Shown: positions 23,801 through 38,800, counted from the first letter of the stretch. The stretch is 64,000 bases of DNA from Larus michahellis (GCF_964199755.1 NC_133911.1:2321001-2385000), one strand, 5' to 3'. Program-made: numbers and translations. Notes: generated by a model not told the origin, from the letters alone.

Positions 23801-26800
23801 GCAGAGGGTGACTGGGAGGGATGGGGAGGGTGAATGAGGTAACTGGGAGGGATGGGGAGGGTGCAGGGGGTGACTGGGATGGTGCATGGGGCAACTGGGA
23901 GGGATGGGGAGGGTGCAGGGGGCAACTAGGAGGGTGCAGAGGGTGACTGGGAGGGATGGGGAGGGTGAATGGGGTAACTGGGAGGATGCATGGACTTGCT
24001 GGGAGGACCACGGCGGATGCATGGGGCAACTGGGAGGACGCTATGGGGCAAGCGGCCGCCTGACGCCCCGCGCCCCGCCAGGCGGTGCAGGAGCAGAACG
24101 CGGCGGGCGAGGCGCTGGCGCAGGCGCGGGGGGAGCAGGAGCGGTTGCGGGACGAGCTGCTGCGGCTCAGCCGGGCCCGCGAGGGACTGGCCAAGGAGGG
24201 GGCCAGCCTGGCCGTCCAGCTCGCCGCCGCCCAGCGCCACGGCCAGGATCAGGCCCAGGAGGCGGCCGGGCTTAGGTGGGTGCTGGAGGGGGGGTGTGAG
24301 GGTGTCTCTTCCCCACCCCGCACCATCCCCAGCGGTTTGGGCAGCGTGGCGGGCGGTGTTTCGGCAGGTCGGAGAAGGAGGGGCTGGAGAGCAGCATCTT
24401 CCAGCTGCAGCAGCAGCTGGCCCAGCTCGACACCCGCAACCAGCAGCTGGAGGCGGAGGGACGGAGCCTGCTGCAGGCCAAGGAGGCGCTGGAGGGTGAG
24501 GGGTCCCGGCCATCCTCATCTCCATCCCCATCCACGCTCATCTTCATCCTCATCCATCCCTATTCCTCCTCATCTCCATCTTCATCCTCATCGTATTCAT
24601 CCCGGCCTTCATCCTCACCACTGTCATCCATCTCTATCCCCTCATCCATCCCCATCTTCATCCTCATCCCTGTCTTCATCCCCATGCCCATCCCCTTCTT
24701 CATCCTCATGCCCATCCATCCTCTTCATCCCCATCTTCATCCCCATTCATCCCTTTCTTCATACCCATTCCCATCCATCCCTTTCTTCATCCCTTTCTTC
24801 ATCCCCGTCTTCACCCCATTCCCATCCATCCCCGTCTTCATCTGCATTCCCATCCAGCCTCGTCTTCATCCCCGTCTTCAACCCCATTCCCATCCATCCC
24901 TTTCTTCATCCCTTTCTTCATCCCCATCTTCACCCCATTCCCACCCAGCCCCATCTTCATCCCCATTCCCATCCGTCCCCTTCTTCATTCCCGTCTTCAT
25001 CCCCATTCCCATCCGTCCCCTTCTTCATTCCCGTCTTCATCCCCATTCCCATCTGTCCCCTTCTTCATTCCCGTCTTCATCCCCATTCCCATCCATCCCC
25101 TTCTTCATCCCCGTCTTCACCCCATTCCCATCCAGCCCCGTCTTCATCCCCACTCCCATCTATCGCTTTCTTCATCCCCGTCTTCATCCCCATTCCCATC
25201 CGTCCCCTTCTTCATCCTTGTCTTCATCCCTATTCCCGTCCATCCCTTTCTTCATCCCCGTTTTATCCCCTTCTTCATCCCCATCTTGACCGCATTCCCA
25301 TCCATCCCCTTCTTCATCCCCATCTTCATCCCCGTTCCTCTCCATCCCTTTCTTCATCCCCATCTTGACCCCATTTCCATCCATCCCTTTTTTCATCCCC
25401 ATCTTCATCCCCTTCTTCATCCCCATCTTGACCCCATTCCCATCCATCCCCCTCTTCATCCCTGTCTTCATCCCCATTCCCATCCATCCCCTTCTTCATC
25501 CCTGTCTTCATCCCCATTCCCATCCATCCCCTTCTTCATCCCTGTCTTCATCCCCATTCCCATCCATCCCCTTCTTCATCCCTGTCTTCATCCCCACTCC
25601 CATCCATCCCCTTCTTCATCCCTGTCTTCATCCCCATTCCCATCCATCCCCTTCTTCATCCTCATCTTCGTTTTCATCCCCACCTTCCCTGCTCCATCCC
25701 CATCCATCCCCATCTTCATCCCCATCCACCCTCTCCATCTCTGCCCGTCCTCATCTCCATCCTCATCCGTCCCTCTTCCCCCCTCCCCATCCATCCCCAT
25801 CCACCTGCAACCGCGTCCCCACCGTGTCCCTGCTCTTGTCCCTTAACCCACCCCCGGGCCGGGGTTGGGGGGTGGGGGGGGTTCCCCACTGACACGCTGC
25901 GGGGGGGGGGGGTGTCCCTGCAGCGGAGCTGAGCGCCGCGCGGCTGGAGCGGGAGCAGGAGCTGCAGGCCCGGCGGCAGGCGGTGGCGGCGGCCGAGGCG
26001 GCGGCGGTGACGGTGGCCCTGCAGAGCGCCCGCGACGCCCACCGCGACGAGCTCGACCGCCTGCAGCGCGAGAAGGTGGCACCGGGGGGGCTGCGGGCTT
26101 TTTTTTTTTTTGGGAGGGGTGGGGGGGTGGGGGCATGCTGGTTTTTGGGGAGAAACGCTGGGTTTTGGGGCACGTGAATGACTTTTAGGGGGCACGATGC
26201 TGATTTTTGGAGCGTGATGCTGATTTTGGGGTGCAGTGTTGGTTTTTGGGGCCTGATGCCGATTTTTAGGGGGCGTGATGCTGATTTTTAGAGCGCGACG
26301 CTCCTTTTGGGGTGCAATGCCGACTTTCGGGTCACGATGCTGATTTTTAGTGGGCGTGATGCTGATTTTGGGGGGGTGCGATGCTGATTTTGGGGCGCAG
26401 TGTTGACTTTTGGGTCGCGATGCTGATTTTTAGGGGGCGTGATGCTGATTTTTGGAGCGCGATGGTGATTTTGGGGGGGTGCAAAGTTGATTTTTGGGTT
26501 GCGATGCTGATTTTTAGGGGGTGCGATGGTGATTTTTGGGGTGCGATGGTGATTTTTGGGGTTCAATGGTGAATTTTGGGGTGCAATGGTGAATTTTGGG
26601 TCGCGATGCCGATTTTTAGGGGGCGTGATGCTGATTTTTGGAGCGCGATGGTGATTTTGGGGGGGGTGCCATGCTGATTTTGGGGCACAGTATTGATTTT
26701 TGGGGCACGATGCTGATTTTTGGGTCGCGATGCCGATTTTTAAGGGGTGTGATGGTGATTTTTGGAGTGCAGTGTTGACTTTTGGGTTGCGATGCCGATT

Positions 26801-29800
26801 TTTAGGGGGCGTGATGCTGAGTTTTGGAGCGCGATGGTGATTTTGGGGGGGTGCGATGTTGATTTTGGGGCACAATATTGATTTTTGGGGCACGATGCTG
26901 ATTTTTAGAGCGTGGTGCTGGTTTTTGGGGGGGACACGACGCTGATTTTTGAGCGCGGTGTTGATCTTTGGGTCGTGATGCTGAGTTTTAGGTGGCGTAA
27001 TGTGGATTTTTGGAGTGTGATGGTGATTTTGGAGAGGGTGCGATGCTGATTTTGGGGTGCGATGCTGATTTTTTGGAGTACGATGCTCGTTTTGGGGGGG
27101 CGCGATGCTGATTTTGGAGTGCAGTGTTGATTTTGGGGTCACGATACTGAGTTTTAGGGGGCGTGATGCTGATCTTTGGCGCGTGGTGGTGCTTTTGGGG
27201 AGGGCGCAGTGCTGATTTTGGGGGGCGATGTTGATTTTTCGGACCACGGCGCCGATTTTTAGGGGGCGTGCTGCTGATTTTGGCGGGGGGGAGGGTGTGC
27301 AACGCTGGCCGTTGGGGCGCGATGCTGATTTTTCGGTGCGCAATGCTGATTGTCGGGGTGCAGCGGTGATTTTGGGGCTGCCGTGGTGACTTTTGGGGCA
27401 CCATGGGTTTTGATGGGCTCCGGTGCTGATTTTTTGGGGGCGCGATGCTGATTTTTTGGGGGTGGCAGGAGGAGCTGGAGGCCGAGCGGGGCCGGCTGGC
27501 TCGGGAGCAGGAGGAGCTGGTGGCCGAGCTGGCGGTGACGCGGCGGCAGCGCGAGAGCGAGAAGCAACAGGTGGGTGTCCCCGATGTCCCCCCATGTCCC
27601 AGCTCCCGTGTCCCCCCACCACGGGCTGAGCCGTGTCCCCCCCCGCAGGCGCTGGCGCTGCAGGAGGAGGAGCGGGCGGCGCTGGGGGAGACGCTGCGGG
27701 GGCTGCAGCAGAGCCTGGCCGAGGCCACGGCCGAGCTGGAGCAGCAGCGGCGAGAGGTCACCGACCACCAGGAGAAGGAGCAGGTGGGTGGGTGAGGGGG
27801 GGGGGGAGTCCCGGGACCACCCCCCCCCAGAATGGCACAGAGCCCCACGTGTCCCCCAGTGCAAGTCCCATGCCTGGGTGTCCCCTGCCATTGCAACCCC
27901 CCCGTATCTGGGAGTCCCCTATGTCCTCCCCCCCCCGCATTCCAAACCCCCATGCCCAGGTGTCTCCTGTGCCCCCCTCCCCATTCCAAACCCCCATGCT
28001 TGGGCATCCTCTGTGGCCCCCCCATTGCAACCCCCGATCCCTGGGAGTCCTCCGTGTCCCCCGTATCTCCCCCCCCCATTGCAAACCCCCCTGCCCAGGT
28101 GTCCCCTGTGCCCCCTCCTATTGCAAACCCCCATGGCTGGGCATCCCCTATGCCCCCCCCCCCATTGCAAACCCCCATGGCTGGGCATCCCCTATGGCTC
28201 CCCCCCCATTGCAAACCCCCATGGCTGGGTATCCCCTATGGCTCCCCCCCCATTGCAAACCCCCATGGCTGGGTATCCCCTATGGCCCCCCCCTATTACA
28301 AACCCCCATGGCTGGGTATCTCCTATGCCTCCCCCCGCATTGCAAACCCCCATGGCTGGGTATCCCCTATGGCCCCCCCCCCATTGCAAACCCCCATGGC
28401 TGGGTATCCCCTATGCCTCCCCCCGCATTGCAAACCCCCATGGCTGGGTATCCCCTATGGCCCCCCCCCATTACAAACCCCCATGGCTGGGTATCTCCTA
28501 TGCCCCCCCCCATTACAAACCCCCATGGCTGGGTATCTCCTATGCTCCCCCCCCATTGCAAACCCCCATGGCTGGGTATCCCCTATGCCCCCCCCCCCCA
28601 TTGCAAACCCCCATGGCCGGGTATCCCCTATGGCCCCCCCACGTTGCAAACCCCCATGGCTGGGTATCCCCTATGACCCTCCCTGCTGCAAACCCTCATG
28701 CGTGGGCATGCTCAGTGCCACCCCCGCTTCCAAGCCCCCGTACCTGGGTGTCACCCCCCCATTGCAAGTCCCAATGCCTGAGGGTTGCCCCCCCCACCCC
28801 CCCATGTTGCAAGCCCCCGTGTCCAAGCATTGACCCTCTTTCTGTGCTCAGGTGTCCCCGATGTCCCCCCACCTTGCAAACCCCTATTCCTGGGCATTCC
28901 CTATGCCCCCCCGCCATTGCAAACTCCTATGCCTGAGCATCCCCTATGGCCCCCCCCATGCCTGGGCGTCCTCTGTGCCCCCCCCATTGCAAGCCCCCAT
29001 GCCTGGCCATCTCCCCTATTGCACCCCCCAATGCCCGATGGTCACCTTCCCCATTGCAAGCCCCCCCACTACACACTCCCCGTGCTTGTAGCTGCTCTAG
29101 TGACCCCCCCCCCTCCTTGCAGCCCGCTAATTGCAAGCTCCCCCCCCCACAACTCCCCATTGCAATCTCCCTGGCGATGGGGATGCTGACATGTGGTACC
29201 CAAGCATTTCCGTCCCCACTGCCATCCCCTGCCGGGACCCCGACACTGCCGGGGGGGACTCAGGGTGCTGTACCCCCCCCTCAACCTTCTGCAGAGCCTG
29301 TCTGCGGAGCTGCGCAGCCTGCGGGCCCAGGCGGAGGAGACGGCAGCCACCCACGAACGCGAGGCCAAGACTCTCCGTGAGCAAGCGACGGCGGCGGCCA
29401 AGCAGCGGGACAGTGCCCTGCGGGAGGTGAATCCCAAACCGCCCCCCGCCCCAGACCCTTTCCAACCCCCCAGAACGCCCCCACCCCCTCAACTTCCATC
29501 CACCCCGGCTGCAGGCGGAGGAGGCGCGGGCGCAGCTGCGGCTGGTGGCGGAGGCGCGGGCGGCGGGGCGGCGGGAGCTGCTGGAGGCGCAGCGGGAGGC
29601 GCGGGAGAGCCGGGAGGGCCAGGAAGCGCAGCGGCGGCAGGCGCAGGAGGCACGCCGGGCCCTGGGAGACGAGGCCAGGGAGAAAGAAGCCCTGCGGCGC
29701 TCCAACGAGGAGCTGCGGGCGGCTCTGCGGCGCGCCGAGGGCGAGCGCATCAGGTGAGGGTCAGGGGGATGCTCAGGACAAGGGGATGCCCAAGTTGGGA

Positions 29801-32800
29801 CGTACATGGGGGGGATGCATCACCTTGGAGGGTGATGCTCGGGGTCGACGTGATGCTTGGGACAAGGGGAATGCTCAAGTTGGGAGATGCAGAGGATGGT
29901 GCGATGCCTTGAAGGGGGATGCTCCGGGTCAGGGTGATGCTTGGGGTCAAGGCGATGCTCAGGACAAGGGGGAATGCTCAAGTTGGGAGATGCAGGGGAT
30001 GGTGGGATGCCTTGGAGCGTGATGCTCGGACAAGAGTGATGGTTGGGACATGGGGATGCCCAAGGTGGGACTTGCACGGGGTGATGCGGCACCTTGAAGG
30101 GTGATCCTCAGGATCAGAATGATGCTCGGGGTCGGGGTGATGCTCAGGACAGGGGGAATGCCCAATTTGGGAGATGCAGGGGATGGTGCGATGCCTTGGA
30201 GGGGGATGCTCGGGGTCAGGGGGATGCTCAGGACAAGGGGATACCCAAGTTGGGGCTTATATGGGGTGATGCAGCACCTTGGGGGGTGCGGGTCGGGGTG
30301 ATGCTTGGGGTCAGGGTGATGCTCAGGACAGGGGAATGATCAAGTTGGAAGATGCTGGGAATGGTGCGATGCCTTGGAGGGTGATGCTCGGGACAAGGGT
30401 GATGCTCAGGACAAGGGGATGCCCAAGTTGTGACTTACATGGGATGGTGGGATGACTTGGAGAGCGATGGTTGGGGTTGAGGTGATGCTTGGGACAAGGG
30501 GATGCTCAAGTTGGGAGATGCAGGGGATAGTGGGATGCCTTGGAAGGTCATGCTGGGGACAAGGGTGACGCTCGGGATCAAAGGGATGCCCAGTTTGGGA
30601 GATGCAGGGGATGGTGGGATGCCTTGGAGCATGATGCTCGGACAAGAGTGATGGATGGGACATGGGGATGCCCAAGGTGGGACTTGCATGGGGTGATGCA
30701 GCACCTTGAAGGGTGATCCTCAGGATCAGAATGATGCTCGGGGTCGGGGTGATGCTCAGGACAGGGGGAATGCCCAATTTGGGAGATGCAGGGGATGGTG
30801 CGATGCCTTGGAGAGTGATGCTGGGGGTCGGGGTGATGCTTGGGACATGGGGATGCTCAAGTTGGGAGATACAAGGGATGGTGTGATGCCTTGGAGCATG
30901 ATGTTCAGTGTCAGGGTGATGCTCAGGACAAGGAGATGCTCAAGTTGGGACTTAGATGTGGTGATGCAGCACCTTGGAGGGTGATGCTTGGGGTCAGGGT
31001 GATGCTCAGGGCAGGGGAATGATCAAGTTGGAAGATGCTGGGAATGGTGCGATGCCTTGGAGGGTGATGCTCGGGACAAGGGGATGCCAAGTTGTGACTT
31101 ACATGGGATGGTGGGATGACTTGGAGAGCGATGGTTGGGGTTGAGGTGATGCTTGGGACATGGGGATGCTCAAGTTGGGAGATGCAGGGGATGGTGCAAT
31201 GTCTTGGAGGGCGATAGATAGGGTCGGGGTGATGGCCAGGACAAGGGGGATGCTCAAGATGGGACTCATATGGGGTGGTGTGATGACTTGGTGGGTGATG
31301 CTCAGAGTTTGGGTGATGTTTGGGATAAGGGCATACATGGGAGGGTGCGATGACTTGGAGAATGATGCTCAGGGTCGGGGTGACGATTAGGCCGTGGGGA
31401 TGTTCACGTTGGGAGATGCAGGGGATGGTGTGATGCCTTGGAGGGTGATGGGTCCAGGTCAGGGTGATACTTGGGACAAGGGGACGGAAGTTTGGGGATC
31501 GGAGGATGCACTGGAACAGGATGCCCGGGACAAGGCGGATGCACGGGGCGAGCGGTGCTTGGGATGGGGCAGTGCCTTAGAGGGGGATGCTGGGGGACAG
31601 AGGGGGAGTTTGGGGTGGCAGTGCTCAGGGTGGGGGCTGCCCTGATAGGGCGATACCCGGCAGGGGGGGGTACCTAAGGCGGGGGGGATGCTCAGGGGTG
31701 GGGGAATACATGGGATGGGGATGGCTTGGAGCGGGACGCTTGGGACCGGGGCTGGCTCCAGACAGGGCGATGCTTGGGGCGATGCCAGGGATGGGGAGAT
31801 GCTTGGGGCCAGGGTGATGCCTCCCGGGGCGGGTGATGCCAACCCCTTGTCCCCCCCACCCCTGCTCCGTCAGCCTGAAGCGTGCCGGCGAGGAGAAGGA
31901 GCAGCAGCTGGCGCTGGTGGAGGACGGGCGGGCGGCGGCGGAACGGGAGGTGACGGAGCTGCGGGCCACCCTGCGGGAGCTGGAGCGCGCCCGCCTCGAC
32001 GCCCGCCGCGAGCTGCAGGAGCTGCGCCGGCAGGTGAGGAGGAGGAGGAGGAGGATGGCAGGGACCTCCTCCCCCCTCCCCGCCCCCCACCTCCCACCCA
32101 TCGCCCCCCCCCAGCCTTCCCCAGCCATCGGGGGTGTCCCCAAGCCGCCCCCATCTCCTGGGTGGGCAGGTGAAGGACCTGGACAGCGAGAACAGCAAGA
32201 GGAGCAAGGAGGTGGGCGAGCTGCAGGCGCGCGTGGCCCTGGAGGAGCAGCGGGAGGAGGAGAGCCGCCGCCAAGCCTTCGGCCTCAAGCAGAAGGTGGC
32301 GGAGAGCGAGGCCAGCACGGAGGCCGCCAGGAAGGAGGTGGGGGGCGTCCCTCAGGGTCCCCAGTGTCCCGTTGCTCGCTGCCCCACCTCCCGCCGCCTC
32401 CCCATCGCCCCACAGCTCGGTACCCTGCGTATCGAGGTGTCCCTGGCCTTTTGCCCCATAGCTGTGTCCCCGGGTGTCCCCACTACTCCGTTGCTTGATG
32501 CCATGTCCCTGGGTGCCCCCGTCACCTCACTGCTCGGTCCCCTGTGTCCCCAGCGCCCCACCGCTCTCATCCCCTGCATCCCTGTGAGTCCCCCATCACC
32601 CTGTTGCTGAATCCCCTCCATCCCTGGGGGTCCCCTGTCACCCTATTGCTCCATCCCCTGCATCCCTTGGGGTCCCTTCTGTCCCTGGGATTCCCCATAT
32701 CCCATTGCTCTATCCTTGGGGGTCCCACATACCCTATTACTCCATCCCTTGCATCCCTGGGGGTCCCCAATACCCCACTGCTCCATCCCCTGCATCCCCA

Positions 32801-35800
32801 TCACCCCATCGCTCCATCCCTTGCATCCTTGGGGGTCCTCCGTCCCCCATCACTCCATCCCTGGGGGTCCTCCATCCCCCATTGCTCCATCCCTGAGGAT
32901 CCTCCATCCACTGTTGCTTCATCCATTGCATCCCCGGGGGTCCTCCATCCCCCATCGCCCAGCCCTGGGGATCCTCCATCCCCTGTTGCTCCATCCCCTG
33001 CATCCCTTGGTGTCCCTTCCATCCCTGGGGTTCCCATATCCCATTGCTCTATCCTTGGGGGTCCCACATACCCTATTACTCCATCCCTTGCATCCCTGGG
33101 GGTCCCCAATACCCCACTGCTCCATCCCCTGCATCCCCATCACCCCATTGCTCCATCCCTTGCATCCCTGGGGGTCCTCCATCCCCCATCACTCCATCCC
33201 TGGGGGTCCTCCATCCCCCATCGCTCCATCCCTGAGGGTCCTCCGTCCCTTGTCGCTCCATCCCTGGGGGTCCTCCATCCCCCGTTGCCCCATTCCTTGT
33301 AACCCATCACCCATCTCTCTGCATCCTGCACCCCAACCATTCCCCTGTGACCCCCTTTCCGCCCCCCCGCCCCCTCTCCCAGCTCCAGCACCTGCAGCGG
33401 CGGCTGTCGGAGGCAGAGGGCGAATTCCGGCAGCGGGAGAAGGACCTGGCCCGCAGCTTGGAGGAGGCTCGTGGCAACGAGAAGAAGCTGCTGGCTGATG
33501 CCCGCAACCTGCAGCTGAAGGTGGAGGCGGCGCGGGGCGAAGCGGCGGAGCTGAGCCTGCGGCTGAGCGCGGCCGAGGGGCGGGCGCAGGGGCTGGAAGC
33601 CGAGCTGGCCCGCGGCGAGGCCCTGCGCCGGGCTGCCGAAACCCGCCTGGGAGGCATCCAGTCAGCCCTGCGCCGCACCATGGGCATCGGCCGGGTACAG
33701 ACCAGCTCCCCGGACAAGGGTGAGAGTCCCTGGGGACCCCCAGTGCCTCGTCCCTCGCTTAGGGGCAGGGGATGCATCCTGCTGCAGCGCATCCCGCTGC
33801 GGTGCTCCGCATCCTGCACTCCTGGGGGGCCCGGTATCCCATTGCTCCATCCCCCGCGTCCCCGTCACTCTGTTGCTCCATCCACTGCATCCCTTTGGGG
33901 GGTCCCCATACCCTGTTGCTCCAGCCCTTGCATCCCCATCACCTCAGTGCTCTGTCCCCTACATCCCTGGGGTCCCCCATGCCCCACGGCTGCCCCTCTT
34001 ACATCCCTGGGGCCCCCCACCATGCCCCATTGCTCCATCCCCTACATCCCTGGGGGTCACTCATACCCCATTGCTCCATCCCTCATCCCTGGTGGTCCCT
34101 CATCACCCTATTACTCCATCCCCTGCATCCCTGGGGGTCCCCCATACCCTATTGCTCCATCCCTGGAGGTCCCTCATACCCCACTGCTCCATCTCTTATG
34201 TCTCTGGGGGTGCCCCACACCCCATTGCTCCATCCCCTGCATCCCTGGTGGTCCCTCAACACCCTATTGCTCCATCCCCTGCATCCCTGGTGGTCCCTCA
34301 TCACCCTATTACTCCATCCCCTGCATCCCTGGGGGTCCCCGTACCCCATTGCTCCATCCCTGGTGGTCCCTCATCGCCCCATTACTCCATCCCCTGCATC
34401 CCTGGGGGTCCCTCATACCCTATTGCTCCATCCCTGGTGGTCCCCCATACCCCACTGCTCCATCTCTTATGTCTCTGGGGGTGCCCCACACCCCATTGCT
34501 CCATCCCCTGCATCCCTGGTGGTCCCTCAACACCCTATTGCTCCATCCCCTGCATCCCTGGGGGTCCCTCATCACCCTATTGCTCCATCCCCTGCATCCC
34601 TGGGGCCCCCCATACCCCATTGCTCCATCCCTGGTGGTCTCTCATCACCCTATTATTCCATCCCCTGCATCCCTGGGGGACCCCCATACCCTATTGCTCC
34701 ATCCCTGGTGGTCCCCCATACCCCACTGCTCCATCTCTTATGTCCCTGGGGGTGCCCCACACCCCATTACTCCATCCCCTGCATCCCTGGTGGTCCCTCA
34801 TCACCCTATTGCTCCATCCCCTGCATCCCTGGGGGACCCCCATACCCTATTGCTCCATCCCTGGTGGTCCCCCATACCCCACTGCTCCATCTCTTATGTC
34901 CCTGGGGGTGCCCCACACCCCATTGCTCCATTCCGCATCCCTGGTGGTCCCTTGTCACCCCATGACTCCATCCCCCTGCATCCCTGGGGCCCCCCATACC
35001 CCATTGCTCCATCCCTGGTGGTCCCTCATCACCCTATTATTCCATCCCCTGCATCCCTGTGGGTCCCCCATACCCTATTGCTCCATCCCTGGGGGTCCCC
35101 CATACCCCACTGCTCCATCTCTTACATCCCCAGGGTCCCCCATATCCCACGGGTGCATCCCGTTGTGGCGCACCCCGCTGCGGCTTGCAATCCTCCCTTG
35201 GGTGCTGCACCCCGATGTCCCCACGCCACCATGGTTTGTCCCCATACAGGTGGGGGACCGGAGGGGCCGGGGAGCCCCGGCTCCACCCCGGACGCCGAGG
35301 CGGCTGCGGAGCCGGAGGCGGTGCGGGCAGCCCTGCGGGAGTTCCTGCGCCAGCTGCAGGACGCGCAGCGGGAGCGGGTACGCGTCCCCTTCCCCTCCCC
35401 GCTCCCATCGTCCCCAAAAAGCCCCCTTTTCACCCCATTTTCTCGCCCCAGGAGGAGCTGCGGGTGCAGGTGAGCAGCCTGGGCCGACGGCTGGCGGAGG
35501 CGGAAGAGGAGCGGGACAACGCCGGTGCCCGGGCACAGCAGCTCCAGAAGCTGGTGGCTGAGAGTGAGGAAGGTGACGGAGGGGTATTTTCAGGGGGGCG
35601 CATCCCCCCAAACGGTGGGGTTCGGGGTGATTTGTCCCGTGCTGGAGCCTTGCTGGAGAGCGGGGGCTTTGGGGGAAACTGAGGCACGGGGCGGGTGGTG
35701 ATGCTGCCTGGGACTGCGGGATGCTCGGTGGGGCCCTAAAATCGGTAAAATCGGGAAAACCGCCCATGCAAATCCCGTGAATCCCAGTAAAACCCCCATG

Positions 35801-38800
35801 CATGCCCAGTAAACCCCAGTAAAGCCGGTAAAAGACCGATGCAGACCCTACTAAGCCCAGTAAAACTGGCAAATGCCCTCTGCATCCCCCATAAATCCCA
35901 GTAAAACTGGTAAAAGCCCCCCTGCATCCCCTGTAAACCTCAATAAAATGGGTAAAGCCCCTGTGAACCCCCCCCATAAACCCCAATAAAACTGGGAAAT
36001 GCTCCCCTACATCCCCTGGAAATCCCAGTAAAACTGGGAAATGCCCCCCCGCATCCCCTGTAAAAACTCAAGAAAATGGGTAAAGCCCCCCCTGCATCCC
36101 CCACAAACCCCAGTAAAACTGGTAAAATCCTCTATGGATCCCCTGTAAACCCCAGTAAAACTGGTAAAAGCCCCCCCGCATCCCCTGTAAAGCTCAGGAA
36201 AATGGGTAAAGCCCCCCTGCATCCCCCACAAACCCCAGTAGAACTGGGAAATGCTCCCCTGCGTCCCCGGTAAAATGGGTCAATGCCCCATACGTCCCCT
36301 GTAAATCCCAGTAAAACTGGGAAATGCCCTGTGCATCCCCTGTATACACCAGTAAAACTGGTAGAATCCCCTGTGAACCCTCCATAAACCCCAGTAAAAC
36401 TGGTAAACGCTCCCCTACATCCCCCATAAACCCCAGTAAAACTGGTAAATGCCCTGCGGAACCCCAGTAAAACTGGTAAAATCTCCTGTGAACCCCCCAT
36501 AAACCCCAGTAAAACTGGTAGAAGCCCCTGTGGGTGCCCCGGGTAGGGTGGGTAACGGCGTCGCGGCCGCGGCAGGGCGTCGCGGCGGGGAGCTGAGCAG
36601 CGCCCAGGCCACGCTGCTGCTGCAGGAGGAGACACTGCGGCGGGGCGAGCGGGAGCGCCGGGCGCTGCGGGAGAAGGTGACGGCGCTGGAACGCAGCCTG
36701 CACCTGGCCGAGGGCGAACGCCGAGCCGCCCAGGTGGGCATCGCCATGGGCAGAGGTGGTGGGTGGTGGGGGGGGGCCGCATCCTGCCCCTCTCCCCATC
36801 CCTCACCGCTGGGTGCCAGCCTGCCGGTGCCTTGCAGGAGAGGATGAGCGCGGTACGAGCCGGTAAAGCCGAGCTGGAGGATGCCAAGCTGCGGCTGGAG
36901 GCGGCGGAGAGCCGCAGCACCCGCCTGGAGCTGCAGCAGCGGGTGCTGGAGGGCGAGCTGCAACGGGCGAGGCTGGCCCTGGGCGAGCGGCAAGCGGAGG
37001 CGCGGGCCACGCAGGACCGCGCCGAGCAGCTCCAGAAACAGGTAACGGCACAAATTCCTCCGAATCCCCCGTTCTGTGCCTGTTTTGCCAAGAGTATTCT
37101 TTTCATTCCGCCCCCGTTTCGGGCCGCAGCTCGCCGAGAGCCAGCAGCGCGCCGGAGCTTTGCAGCAGGCGATGGAGCGCTTGAGCGCGGCCTTGGCGGA
37201 GGGCGGCTCGAAGGAGGATGCTCCCAGCGCGATGGCGACGGCGTTGGCCGATGGCACCCTGGTCCACGAGCGGCTACTGCAGCTCCAAAGCGCCCTGGCC
37301 GCCGGCGAGCTGGACCGCCGGGCGCTGCAGGTGGGAGCCGGCACCCTAGGGTCACACACCCCCCCCAGGGTGCTGTCGGTTGGGGGTGACCGTGGGTGTC
37401 CCCCGTCCCAGGAGGGGCTGGAGGTGGCCCGTCGGGCGCTGGCGGAGGCGCGGGAGGAGAAGGGAGCGCTGCGGGAGCAGCTGCGGGGGCTGCGGGAGGA
37501 GCAGGGGGCCCTGCAGCGCGACAAGGAGGAGCTGGAGGCGCAGGTCCGGCAGCAGCAGGAGGTGAGGACGGGGTCCGGGGGGGGGGGGTGCACCCCACCC
37601 TGGTGGGGGGGTGGTGGTGGTGGGGGTCCCCAAATTCCCTGCCCTTTGCCCCCGGGCAGCACCCTTTGCCCACCCCGGGCAGCATCGTTGACCCCCAGGC
37701 AGCCCCACAGCACCCTAATGCCCCCCCCTCCAGCCCCCAGCGTCCTTTTACCCCCCCCCCAGCACCCTGTTGCCCCCCTGCAGCTTCCCTTCTGCACCCC
37801 TGTGTAAGCACCCTGTTGCTCCTGTGCAGCACCAGCGCCCTATTGCCCCCCCAGCACCCTATTGCCCCTCACATGCAGCCCCCTGCACCCTCTTGCCCCC
37901 CCTCCCCCCCCCGCTATTGCCCCCGTGCAGCCTCTTGCACCCTTGAACCTCCCCATGCAGCACCCTATTGCCCCCACGCAGCACACCTTTGCCCCTGCCC
38001 CCCCCCCTCACACCACCCTATGGACCCCCATATAGCCCCAGCACCTTATTGCCCCCCCCGCAGCATCCTTTGCCCACTTCTTGCCCCCCCCATGGCCCCC
38101 CATACATCCCCAGCACCCTGTTACCCCCCCCGCAGCATCCTTTGCCCTTCCCTATGGACCCTAATATATATCCCCAGCACCCTCTTGCCCCCCCATGCGG
38201 CATCCTTTGCCCCCCCACCATGGCCCCCCATATACCCCCAGCACCCTATTACTCCCCCTGCAGCATCCTTTGCCCCCCCATGGCGTCCCATACATCCCCA
38301 GCACCCTCTTGCCCCCCCCATGCAGCATCCTTTGCCCTTCCCTATGGACCGTAATATATATCCCCAGCACCCTCTTGCCCCCCCATGCAGCATCTTTTGC
38401 CCCCGCCATGCCACCCCATATATCCCCAGCACCCTCTTACCCCCCCTGCAGCATCCTTTGCCCCCCCATGGCCCCCCATACATCCCCAGCACCCTATTAC
38501 CGCCCCCCCGCAGCATCCTTTGCCCCTCTCCTTGCATCACCCTATTGCCCCCCTCCCTTCCATCACCCCATGGACCCCCCCCATGGTGACTCCCACCTTC
38601 CCCCCCCTCCCCGCCCCCCCGTTGCAGGCCCTGCAGCAGCGGCAGGCGGCGCGGGGGGGGCTGCAGGAGCGGTTGGGCAACCTGCAGCGCGCCCTGGCCC
38701 GCTCGCAGGGCGAGAAGCGGGAGGCCGAGCGCGTCGCCCTGCGCCTGGAGAAGGAGCGCAGCGCCCTGCGGGACACCCTGGAGAAGGTGAGGGGGCGGGG

